Positions 24,568-31,624 of a stretch of DNA of 64,000 nt are shown in pieces. The notes beneath the pieces were generated by a model that was not told the DNA's origin, searched no databases, and was given only the letters and a program-made list of their open reading frames with translations. Every line of letters starts with the position of its first letter. Position 1 is the first letter of the stretch. Location of the stretch: NCBI GenBank assembly GCA_959022495.1, contig CAUEYX010000013.1, positions 1 to 64,000 on the forward strand, given 5' to 3'. The stretch is from an uncultured Lachnospiraceae bacterium (GTDB lineage: Bacteria; Bacillota; Clostridia; Lachnospirales; Lachnospiraceae). A program made the translations under genes and the position numbers.

Positions 24568-27060
24568 TCACTCTGTCAACCGCAATCGCTCCACAACTGG
24601 AAGGTTAACGTCAGTTTTGTAGACCCATATAGGCACAATAAGGCAGATTAGCAACACCAGTCCAGACACCAGCACCAGTGGGATAAATGGATAGGAGAAA
24701 ACAGCATAATAGGCCACTTTACTAAAAATCATATATAGCAAGATGAAGATTGCTGTTCCAATGGTGACAGCAAGGGAAAGGGAAACGCCCCAATAATAGA
24801 AACCTTCCATAAATAGCATTCGTTTGATTTGTCGCTTTGTCATTCCAATGCTTTCAAGAACAGCTAATTCATAGCGCCGAGTATTTACATTGACAACCAT
24901 TGTATTGACAAAGTTCATGACACCAACAAGCAGCAGGATCACGGACAACCCTGTTCCTAAAACCTTTGCTGTAATGAGATATTCCTGCATTTCTTCTCGC
25001 CGTTCATATCGGGATATAATATCAATGTTAGCTTGTGATGCGGTGATTTGCTTTAATTCTTGCAGTATACTTTCGTCATGTTGACCATCCGTATCAAAGG
25101 CCACGCGGAACACTCTATATTGCGGAAAGAGTTCTTTCAAAGCTGTTTGACTAATATACAAATCAGGAGCCGTCCCTCTCTCATTGCCTCCTCCTGCTCG
25201 AAACCCTTCATTCAAATAACCGTTCGCTACAATAAAGGAATGCTGTCCGTTCTGCGTCTGGATTGTTATTTCCTGCCCTGGCTGAATAAGGCCTTCTACT
25301 GTTTTGGACAGCAGCACAACCTTTCCTTGTTCAAAGGCAGACGTGTCAATAGGCAAGTTTAAGGTTTTATTGATTTCTTCCAAATATGCACTGTCAATTC
25401 CAAAAACCCCGCTAAAAAAGTTTTGCTGATAATTTTCTAATTTTGCCGGATCAGAAAAATCAATGCCGTTTACTCCGTCTAATGACGCAAGAAACTCGTG
25501 AAATACAGCATCGTCATATACAACATCTGCTGCTACTTGAGGATAAGGTGCATAGGTCAACCTCAAATTCTCAATGCCGTCAAGCTGACCAATCTCTGAA
25601 ACCATTTCGCTGGAAATTAAATCTTCTCTTTCGTGGATACTATATGTGAGTGCAAAATCGCTTACTCCCCATTGGCTCACATAATTCTCCGGGCTTAAAC
25701 CATGTAATAGCCCTGTGACGACAAGGAACAAGGAAAGGCCGAAAAAAAGCGATGCAAAAACAAGGATTGTACTCTTAGCATTACGAAAGACATTGTTCCA
25801 TGCCATTCTGGACAACTTCATTTTGCTACAATTTCTGGCGCTGCTCTTTGTGCTGGCTGCTGTATATTGGAGTGCTGCTATTGGTGAAACACTTCCGGCA
25901 ATTTTGGCGGGCTTCATGCTTGCAATCATAACGGTAATGAACGTAAATATGGCCGCTCCTATGAAAATAAACGGCGAAAAAGATACTTTTGTTCCCACAT
26001 CAGAATTTGTTGAATACATCATATTCAGGAAGTAAGGAACAATGCCAAAGGAAACAGCCGCACCAAGTAACAGACCAATCGGAATACCAATACAAGAGAT
26101 TCTGATTGCCTGCTTATAGATAATTCTCTTTATCTGCCTTTGGGTCGTTCCAATCGTTTTAAGACGGCCATAGAATTGCACATCTTTTACGACAGAGACA
26201 TAAAGAATATTATAAATCAGCAGATAGCCGCTAAAGGATATAAAAACTGCTAAAATTATTACAGCTAAAATAATAGTTCCACCATTTGCCTGTTCTAATG
26301 GTGCAATTTCAAATGTTTGCCCTTCTGTAAAGTCAATCTCACGCCGCAATCTTTCACAGTTTTTGTCAGCAGTATCATTGCCTTGAAAACGGATCATTGC
26401 CGTAACACTATTATCCAGTGATACATTTAAGCTATCCTTAAAAGCGGATGAAACATAAACATAACCACGATTATTTGTGCGCATTGGAATGTAGTCCGTA
26501 TAGTAGCCCGACAGCAAAAAGGTGTCTGAGACATAATTATAGCTATCGCCAATTTGGTACGACAACACAATCTCCATCCCTATTTGCGGATCAGAAATGC
26601 CCATCTGTTCAAGTACCCATGTAGGTAGCATAATTTCGTTTTTACTTGATGGGTAATTTCCTACAACACCTGATATAGTAGGAAGACGGTGGTGTTCCCA
26701 CTCGGTATCATCTATCCAAACTATACCTAATCTCGCATTTTGCAGTTGCTCTGTATCAACACTGCCTAAACGCTGCTGTATACCTACGTCAAGGACAAGG
26801 TTTGATTTTGAAATGTCAACCAACTGATTTTCTGTTACATTTGTGATTCCGACATCAGCGGTAGTTCCCATTAACCGAATTTGTTGCATTTGGTAGGTTT
26901 CAAAGTAACTAAAACCAATACTGAATGTCGCAGTTATCATAAATGCAGTTAGCACAAGAGCAATGATTGCAAATAAATTACGCTGCCGTTCATGGTGCAA
27001 ACTGCGCTTTGCCAGTTTCTTTTCAATGTTACTGGTATCATTTTCAAAAGGCCATGTCAT
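24568..27060 (-). CDS. FtsX/MacB-type ABC permease of the cargo cassette
   Basis: 830 residues with two FtsX-type units. Helix 1 at about 30-50, an extracellular domain (about 55-260), three helices (about 265-385), then a second unit with a helix at about 432-452, an extracellular domain (about 460-690) and three final helices (about 695-815). Permeases of this layout export or detach lipoproteins and antimicrobial peptides. The upstream ATPase gene ends 17 bases before it. With the two-component genes further up, this resembles peptide-sensing and resistance modules, but the single large extracellular loop of a BceB permease is absent. Confidence 0.88.
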   Translation of the reverse strand: MTWPFENDTSNIEKKLAKRSLHHERQRNLFAIIALVLTAFMITATFSIGFSYFETYQMQQIRLMGTTADVGITNVTENQLVDISKSNLVLDVGIQQRLGSVDTEQLQNARLGIVWIDDTEWEHHRLPTISGVVGNYPSSKNEIMLPTWVLEQMGISDPQIGMEIVLSYQIGDSYNYVSDTFLLSGYYTDYIPMRTNNRGYVYVSSAFKDSLNVSLDNSVTAMIRFQGNDTADKNCERLRREIDFTEGQTFEIAPLEQANGGTIILAVIILAVFISFSGYLLIYNILYVSVVKDVQFYGRLKTIGTTQRQIKRIIYKQAIRISCIGIPIGLLLGAAVSFGIVPYFLNMMYSTNSDVGTKVSFSPFIFIGAAIFTFITVMIASMKPAKIAGSVSPIAALQYTAASTKSSARNCSKMKLSRMAWNNVFRNAKSTILVFASLFFGLSLFLVVTGLLHGLSPENYVSQWGVSDFALTYSIHEREDLISSEMVSEIGQLDGIENLRLTYAPYPQVAADVVYDDAVFHEFLASLDGVNGIDFSDPAKLENYQQNFFSGVFGIDSAYLEEINKTLNLPIDTSAFEQGKVVLLSKTVEGLIQPGQEITIQTQNGQHSFIVANGYLNEGFRAGGGNERGTAPDLYISQTALKELFPQYRVFRVAFDTDGQHDESILQELKQITASQANIDIISRYERREEMQEYLITAKVLGTGLSVILLLVGVMNFVNTMVVNVNTRRYELAVLESIGMTKRQIKRMLFMEGFYYWGVSLSLAVTIGTAIFILLYMIFSKVAYYAVFSYPFIPLVLVSGLVLLICLIVPIWVYKTDVNLPVVERLRLTE

Positions 27061-27077
27061 AGTCTGCCACCCCCTAC

Positions 27078-27743
27078 TTATTCCACAATTTTGCCGTCCT
27101 CAATGCGGACAATCCGATCTGCAAGACGGGCAATATCGTTGTTGTGGGTAATCATCACAACGGTTTGCCGGAACTCCGCACTGGTGCGCTTGATAAGCCC
27201 CAGCACCTCGGCGCTGGTCTTGCTGTCAAGGTTGCCGGTCGGCTCGTCGGCCAGCACGATAGCCGGTTTGGTAATCAAGGCGCGGGCGATAGCCACACGC
27301 TGCTGCTGTCCGCCGGAAAGATTGTTCGGCATATTTTTCAGTTTATCTTCCAGCCCCAGCAGGTGAACGATCTCGTCCAAAAACTTCTGATCCACCGTGT
27401 CCCCGTCCAGCTCCACCGGCAGGACGATGTTCTCATACACATTCAGGATGGGAACAAGGTTATAGTTCTGGAAGATAAAGCCGATGTTGCGGCGGCGAAA
27501 GATGGTAAGCTGCTCGTCGTTCTTCTTTGCCAGTTCTTCGCCTCGGACAATCACGGTTCCGCTGGTGGGAGTGTCCAACCCGCCCATCATGTGAAGCAGG
27601 GTGGACTTGCCGCTACCAGAGGTTCCCACAACAGCCACAAACTCGCCGTCCTCCACGGAGAAATTTACGCCGTCAAGGGCGCGGGTAATGTTCGGTTCTG
27701 TACCGTAATACTTTTTCAGGTCAATCGTCTGTAAAACGCTCAT
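27078..27743 (-). CDS. ABC transporter ATPase (MacB/LolD type) of the cargo cassette
   Basis: 221 residues from the Met after AAAGGAG. Walker A GTSGSGKST, Q-loop FIFQNYNLVP, signature LSGGQQQRVAIARAL, Walker B IVLADEPTGNLDS and H-loop MITHNN are intact. This is the MacB/LolD/BceA subgroup that pairs with FtsX-type permeases such as the one encoded next. Its promoter (27786-27791) has a box identical in geometry to that before the response-regulator gene. Confidence 0.94.
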   Translation of the reverse strand: MSVLQTIDLKKYYGTEPNITRALDGVNFSVEDGEFVAVVGTSGSGKSTLLHMMGGLDTPTSGTVIVRGEELAKKNDEQLTIFRRRNIGFIFQNYNLVPILNVYENIVLPVELDGDTVDQKFLDEIVHLLGLEDKLKNMPNNLSGGQQQRVAIARALITKPAIVLADEPTGNLDSKTSAEVLGLIKRTSAEFRQTVVMITHNNDIARLADRIVRIEDGKIVE

Positions 27744-27785
27744 ATTCAAAACTCCTTTCAAGGCTTCCTACCTGTTGATAAGTGT

Positions 27786-27819
27786 ATTGTAAAACCCAAA
27801 TGTCCGCGAAATGTTACAG
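27786..27819 (-). promoter_or_regulatory. Response-regulator-controlled promoter of the ABC operon
   Basis: A minus-strand -10 (TACAAT, 27786-27791) lies 5 bases after a box (27797-27819) with direct repeats ACA ... ACA 11 bases apart (TGTAACATTTC, then GCGGACATTTG). The same box and spacing precede the response-regulator gene (29675-29708). Eleven-base direct repeats are typical of OmpR-family sites. Confidence 0.68.
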
Positions 27820-27849
27820 CGGCTAAAAAAATTCATTGAAAATTGAGGT

Positions 27850-27875
27850 GAAATGTTACAACGCTCGGACATTTC
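27850..27875 (+). repeat. Oppositely oriented copy of the response-regulator box
   Basis: Faces the plus strand, between the HK terminator and the ABC promoter. Its ends GAAATGT and ACATTTC are themselves inverted repeats. Near-identical to the copy at 24445-24470. Confidence 0.45.
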
Positions 27876-27888
27876 ATTTTATCTCTGC

Positions 27889-27913
27889 GCTTCGGGCCAA
27901 CTTGACCCGAAGC
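27889..27913 (-). terminator. Terminator after the histidine kinase gene
   Basis: Eight-base stem GCTTCGGG / CCCGAAGC, starting 13 bases past the stop. The T-run is weak (AGATAAAATG follows), so termination may be partial. Confidence 0.5.
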
Positions 27914-27925
27914 AGAAAGTTTCTC

Positions 27926-28957
27926 TCAACGCAAGGGAAGCATAATGGAAAATTCCGAACCCTTGCCCGGCTCCGAAACCACTTTGATATAGCCGCCCTG
28001 CCGCGTTACGATCTCGCGGGCCAGATACAGGCCAATGCCCACGCCCTGCTGTTCGTGTACTTCTTCCTCACGATAGAAGCGCCGGAAGATGGCGGCCTGA
28101 TTGCTTTCGGAAATGCCCTTGCCGGTGTCGGCTACTTTGATTTCCACATACATTTCCCACAGCACCACCGACACAGCGACTTTCCCGCCTGCCGGGGTGT
28201 ACTTCACCGCATTGTCCAGCAGGTTAAAGAGGGCTTCGGATGTCCACTTGCTGTCATGGAAAACGGTCAAATCCTCCGGGCAGTCCACGGACACGACGAT
28301 TTCCTTTTTCTCTGCTGCATACACAATTCCACTCATGGCCTGTGCCACGGTATCAAAGAGGCGGCCCGGTTTCTTATCCAACTGGATCACGCCCGTTTCC
28401 AGCCGGGAGGTTTTCACAAGGGCCTGAAAGAGAAAGTCCAGCTTATCCGTCTGGCTGCGGATTCCCCGGATAAAGTCGGTGCGCTCCGCCTCGGTCATAG
28501 GCTTTTCCAGCAGGGTGTCCGTCGCCATTTTCAGATTGCTTACCGGCGTTTTCACCTGATGGGAAATATCCGATACAAGGGTCTGTAACTCCTGCCGTTC
28601 CTCGTCCACCCGGCGGCGGTTCTCCTGCATGATCTGGTAAAGCCTTGCCAGCCGGTGTCCGATTCTGGCAAGCTGGGTTTCGCTGTCCTCTGGGCGCTGG
28701 GGCGCTTCATTCCCGGCGATCATGTGGTCTAAAGTCTGGCACAGGTCAGCGGTAAACTGCGACAGCCGCTTTCCAAACGCCTGCGTCAGTACAAAAATCC
28801 CCACAAGGGCGCACAGCAGCAGCGCCCCGCCCGTCAGCAGCACCGCCGTCTGTTTTGTCACAAGAAACAGGGCTATGGTGATCCCGGACATGGAGAGGAC
28901 AAGCCCCATTGCCACCCGGCCAAACAGCCGCTTTACCGAGAGGTTTTGAAACTTCAT
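27926..28957 (-). CDS. Sensor histidine kinase of the cargo cassette
   Basis: 343 residues from the Met that overlaps the response-regulator stop (ATGA). Two helices close together near the N-terminus (about 12-60) leave almost no extracellular domain, as in intramembrane-sensing kinases. HAMP-like stretch, H-box SDISHQVKTPVSNLK, then N-box LFNLLDNAVKYTPAG, G1 DTGKGI and G2 VGIGLYLAREIV. Such kinases often sense peptides through the ABC permease encoded beside them. Confidence 0.93.
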   Translation of the reverse strand: MKFQNLSVKRLFGRVAMGLVLSMSGITIALFLVTKQTAVLLTGGALLLCALVGIFVLTQAFGKRLSQFTADLCQTLDHMIAGNEAPQRPEDSETQLARIGHRLARLYQIMQENRRRVDEERQELQTLVSDISHQVKTPVSNLKMATDTLLEKPMTEAERTDFIRGIRSQTDKLDFLFQALVKTSRLETGVIQLDKKPGRLFDTVAQAMSGIVYAAEKKEIVVSVDCPEDLTVFHDSKWTSEALFNLLDNAVKYTPAGGKVAVSVVLWEMYVEIKVADTGKGISESNQAAIFRRFYREEEVHEQQGVGIGLYLAREIVTRQGGYIKVVSEPGKGSEFSIMLPLR

Positions 28958-29646
28958 TTTGCCTCGCCTCCCGTCCATTGATAGCCCATGCCGTAAACGG
29001 TCTTGATGTAGGGTGCGCCGCCGTCGGATTCGATCTTGCTGCGAATCCGGCTGATGGAGGTTGTCAAGGTGTGTTCGTCCACAAACCTCTCGTCTATATC
29101 CCACAGCTTTTCCAAAAGCTGCCCACGGGTCAGCACTTGCCGGGGATTTTTACGGAACAGGTTCAGCATTTTGTACTCCATCGGGGATAGGGTCAGGGGC
29201 TTGCCGTTTAAGGAAGCCGTCTGCTCCGAGAAGTCCAGAAACAGCCGCCCGTCGTCGTAAATGTCCTTGGCCGGTTTGTGGTGTTCCAGCATGGCGAACA
29301 TGGCTTTGATTTTTCGCTGCAAGGCCCCGATCACAAAGGGCTTTGTGATGTAGTCCACCGCGCCCACCTCATAGCCCCGTATCTGGTCGCTCTCCTGATC
29401 GTTGGCGGTCAGGAAAATTACGATGGTGTCCGGGTGCTGGGGCTTTATCAGCTTGCACAGCTCAAAACCGTTGCCGTCCGGCAGGTTGATGTCCAGCAGC
29501 ACTAAGTCAAATTCCCGCTGGCGTATGGCTTCGGCTGCGGTTCTGGCGTTTAGGGCAGAAGTCACGCCGTAGCCGTCTGCGGTCAGGTTATAGGCCAACA
29601 TCTTATTCAAAAAACTGTCGTCCTCGACAATTAAAATCTGCTTCAT
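28954..29646 (-). CDS. OmpR-family response regulator of the cargo cassette
   Basis: 230 residues from the Met after AAGGAAGTGAGG. The receiver domain has acidic VEDD, the phospho-Asp in LVLLDINLPDGNGF (near residue 51), and the Lys of YITKPF. The C-terminal winged helix ends GAPYIKTVYGMGYQW. It should bind the 11-base direct-repeat boxes before its own gene and before the ABC operon, so it likely activates itself and the transporter. It is the first gene of the operon; the kinase overlaps by 4 bases. Confidence 0.94.
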   Translation of the reverse strand: MKQILIVEDDSFLNKMLAYNLTADGYGVTSALNARTAAEAIRQREFDLVLLDINLPDGNGFELCKLIKPQHPDTIVIFLTANDQESDQIRGYEVGAVDYITKPFVIGALQRKIKAMFAMLEHHKPAKDIYDDGRLFLDFSEQTASLNGKPLTLSPMEYKMLNLFRKNPRQVLTRGQLLEKLWDIDERFVDEHTLTTSISRIRSKIESDGGAPYIKTVYGMGYQWTGGEAK

Positions 29647-29674
29647 ATCCTCACTTCCTTTGCTTTTTGCAGAT

Positions 29675-29708
29675 AGTATAACAGGCAAATGTCCGAGAAT
29701 TGTTACAA
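29675..29708 (-). promoter_or_regulatory. Response-regulator promoter with its own binding box
   Basis: Minus-strand -10 TATACT (29675-29680), 5 bases after a box (29686-29708) with TGTAACAATTC and TCGGACATTTG repeats 11 bases apart. Same geometry as the ABC promoter at 27786. Confidence 0.68.
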
Positions 29709-29766
29709 GGACAAATATATTTATCATTTTACAGCTTTTTTATGTGTACTGCAATTTTATAAAAGA

Positions 29767-29797
29767 AAGGACAGCAGTATCATCAAATTGCTGTCCT
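29767..29797 (-). terminator. Terminator shielding the cassette from the right flank
   Basis: Stem AAGGACAGCA / TGCTGTCCTT followed on the minus strand by TCTTTTAT. It lies before the response-regulator promoter and would stop transcripts entering from the split XRE gene. Confidence 0.65.
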
Positions 29798-29820
29798 TGC
29801 GGTTTATTATAGCTGGTAGT

Positions 29821-29835
29821 GTATAAGCGTGGGTT
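29821..29835 (-). repeat. Right-end copy of the recombinase-region repeat
   Basis: GTATAAGCGTGGGTT is the exact inverse of 17766-17780, and the match extends to 19 of 20 bases. It is about 40 bases inside the right junction. Confidence 0.7.
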
Positions 29836-29852
29836 CATCATATTTGGTGTGG

Positions 29853-29871
29853 TATCTTTAACTATGGGAAA
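29853..29871 (-). repeat. Right terminal inverted repeat of the 13.8 kb element
   Basis: TTTCCCATAGTTAAAGATA on the minus strand, 16 of 19 matches to the left end (16075-16093). Confidence 0.8.
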
Positions 29872-29986
29872 CTCCTTTCTCCCATTTATTCACCGCCGAT
29901 GCGGTGACTCCCAGATAGGCTGCCAATTCTTCCTGTGTCATTCCCTTTGTCCGGCGCTTATTTCGGATGATCTCGTGTATCTTCAT
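29858..29986 (-). pseudogene. N-terminal part of the split XRE regulator
   Basis: A 42-codon frame: ATG at 29986 with AAGGAG 12 bases before it, encoding MKIHEIIRNKRRTKGMTQEE, then LAAYLGVTASAVNKWEKG, an XRE helix-turn-helix. It then runs into element sequence and stops after four foreign codons. The rest of the protein is the 15083-16072 piece. The chromosomal part is 29876-29986. A free 42-residue HTH peptide could still be made. Confidence 0.88.
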
Positions 29987-30122
29987 TCTCTTTCTTGTCT
30001 CCTTTTAATTTATCATATTTATCAGATAGCTTTTCTATGAGCATTGCTTCTTCTGATAAAGACAGAATAGCAGGATTCCCCAAGATATGATACGGAGTTA
30101 CAGTTGATTTTTCACCTGAAAT
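29958..30122 (-). pseudogene. Possible gene remnant upstream of the XRE start
   Basis: A frame of 54 codons without a usual start, reading like a real protein end (STVTPYHILGNPAILSL, then EEAMLIEKLSDKYDKLK), bounded upstream by a stop. It overlaps the XRE start by 29 bases. It may be the tail of a deleted gene. The rest of 29987-30261 holds only the terminator at 30161. Family not recognised. Confidence 0.25.
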
Positions 30123-30160
30123 TTAACTGGAGGTTAAAAAACTCCATTAACGCTTCACAG

Positions 30161-30196
30161 CAAAAAGCTCCGGAAAGAGCAGTCTCCCCGGAGCCT
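30161..30196 (-). terminator. Terminator of the collagen-like gene
   Basis: Stem GCTCCGG / CCGGAGC with TTTTTG on the minus-strand side, about 66 bases past the stop at 30262. Confidence 0.8.
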
Positions 30197-30261
30197 TCTA
30201 CATCTGCTTATATGATCATGCCGCGTCCACTTTCCCTAAAATGGTACGCTCCAATCATACC

Positions 30262-31549
30262 TTAGCTCAAATCACCAATCCGGTCTACAAGGACCGCTGA
30301 CACGGAGTAAAGGAAGCTGCCGCCTGTCGCGACAATTGTCACAGTAGACGGAACCGTCGTTACTCTTATAAACTGCGAGAATGCCACATTCTCTCCCTCT
30401 AAGGAAGTGTGGAACAACTGAATCGCAGCGCCGCCCGGCACATCCACTCCCTGAAGCTTAAGGGAAAGCGTAATCGAAAGCGGAAAATCAGCGTTTTTAG
30501 CCGGCGCAATCGTACCGTTAAAGGATACCCGGTAGAATCCGGTCTGGTTGATCACAATATTGGAGCTTCCCGCTGTATGCGTAATGGCAGTTCCATTCGT
30601 CACACCATTCTGATCGAAGACGAGCGCTCCGCCATTCGTACCAGGTTTCGCCGGGGTCGAGTAAGCGGATAGCAGCTGGTCAGAATGGCAGCATGGTCCG
30701 GTCGCTCCAGTAGCCCCTGTCGAACCGGTTGCCCCCGTAGAGCCAGTCGGACCCGTCGGACCGGTTATTCCGGCTGTACCGGTTGCTCCCGTTGCTCCCG
30801 TTGGACCGGTTACACCAGTCCCCCCTGTCGGGCCGGTTGCTCCCGTCGGGCCGGTTGGGCCGGTCGGACCGGTCGCACCAGTTGCTCCTGTCGGACCGGT
30901 CGCCCCATCCATACCGTCCTCTCCGTCGGCACCCGTAGAACCTGTGAGTCCCTTTGGTATCACAAAATCAAAGACTGCATTACGCTCATCCCCGCTGTTT
31001 GTTACCTGGGCAGGAGTATTCGAATCACCTGTGGTTACTGATCCCACCTGAATCGTAGCCGCTTCGCCGTCCTCGCCGTCCGATCCCGTAGGACCAGTCG
31101 GGCCGGTTGCTCCTGTCGGGCCGGTCGGACCAGTTGGACCGGTCGGGCCGGTTGCCCCGGCTGTTCCCGTTGCTCCCGTCGCTCCTGTTGGACCGGTCGG
31201 ACCGGTTGCCCCAGCTGTTCCCGTTGCTCCCGTCGCTCCCGTTGGACCGGTCGGACCGGTCGCCCCGGCTGTTCCTGTTGCTCCTGTTGCTCCCGTTGGA
31301 CCGGTCGGACCGGTTGCCCCGGCTGTTCCTGTTGCTCCCGTCGCTCCTGTTGGGCCGGTTGGACCGGTTGCCCCGGCTGTTCCCGTTGCCCCGGTTGCTC
31401 CTGTTGGGCCGGTTGGACCGGTCGCCCCGGCTGTTCCCGTTGCTCCCGTCGGGCCAGTCGGACCCGTTGGGCCGGTCGCTCCAGTTGCTCCCGTCGCTCC
31501 CGTCGGTCCTCCGGCCGGACCGGTCGGACCCGTAGCGCCTGTCGGACCC
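30262..31549 (-). pseudogene. 3' part of a BclA-like collagen-repeat glycoprotein gene, split by the biotin element
   Basis: About 429 open codons with no ATG at the 5' side; a GTG at 31047 is an internal codon, since the frame runs on through Gly-Pro-Thr and Gly-Ala-Thr triplets to 31549 and meets an in-frame TAA only inside the mobile element. After the repeats come a short conserved stretch (ATIQVGSVTTGDS, then AVFDFVIPKG), more triplets, and a C-terminal domain of about 140 residues like that of BclA (C1q/TNF-like fold: GFYRVSFNGTI, VAFSQFIRV). BclA-type proteins form the hair-like outer layer of spores. The 5' part is at 37383-37568; the junction lies inside the repeats and rejoining is in frame. 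Confidence 0.86.
31140..31470 (-). repeat. 54-base tandem repeats in the collagen region
   Basis: About six units of 54 bases, each coding 18 residues of the form GPTGPTGATGATGTAGAT with mostly silent changes between units. Such arrays change length by slippage. Codon use varies in third positions, which limits perfect repeats. Confidence 0.75.
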
Positions 31550-31554
31550 GTGTC

Positions 31555-31573
31555 GGCAGTGATTTATTCGCTG
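31555..31573 (+). repeat. Left terminal inverted repeat of the biotin element
   Basis: GGCAGTGATTTATTCGCTG; 16 of 19 match the inverted copy at 37359-37377. Confidence 0.82.
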
Positions 31574-31624
31574 TATCCCGCAGGAAGAACTACAGCGTCA
31601 CACCCTCATTCCCGTATTTTCTAT

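Larger units (their letters stand above)
16073..29875. mobile_element. 13.8 kb integrative mobilizable element (Tn4451-like)
   Basis: The element sits inside an XRE regulator gene. Left end reading inwards: TCTCCCTTAATTAAAGATA; right end: TTTCCCATAGTTAAAGATA (16 of 19 match). The flanks GGGAGACGGG and GGGAGAAAGG share 8 of 10 bases, and joining the flanks restores the frame. With the repeat ends aligned, a CC/GG core fits (16071-16072 and 29874-29875). It carries a serine recombinase, TnpW, VapE helicase, CHC2 primase, MobA/MobL relaxase, DUF3847, DUF6076 and HTH genes, plus a two-component system with an FtsX-type ABC transporter. No type IV secretion genes are present, so transfer would need a helper. 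Length 13,803 bases. Confidence 0.9.

Noticed and set aside
24568..29646. Bce-type bacitracin resistance module
   Set aside because: Two-component genes and ATPase fit, but the permease has two FtsX units with two large outer domains rather than the BceB layout, so only a general peptide-sensing role is offered.
16075..29883. GA core in a TCTCCC direct repeat as the crossover site of the 13.8 kb element
   Set aside because: Also gives an in-frame join (WETG) and cannot be excluded, but its distance from the terminal repeats is unequal at the two ends; the CC/GG core is symmetric and gives the commoner WEKG.
30262..31047. Collagen-like protein starting at GTG 31047 as a complete gene
   Set aside because: The frame is open for 500 more bases of Gly-X-Y triplets and no ribosome site precedes the GTG; it is an internal codon of a 5'-truncated gene.
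31140..31470. CRISPR array
   Set aside because: Repeats are contiguous, code Gly-X-Y triplets and have no spacers.
31107..31535. Plus-strand frame rich in Leu, Asp and Arg
   Set aside because: It is the antisense of the collagen repeats and owes its regularity to them.
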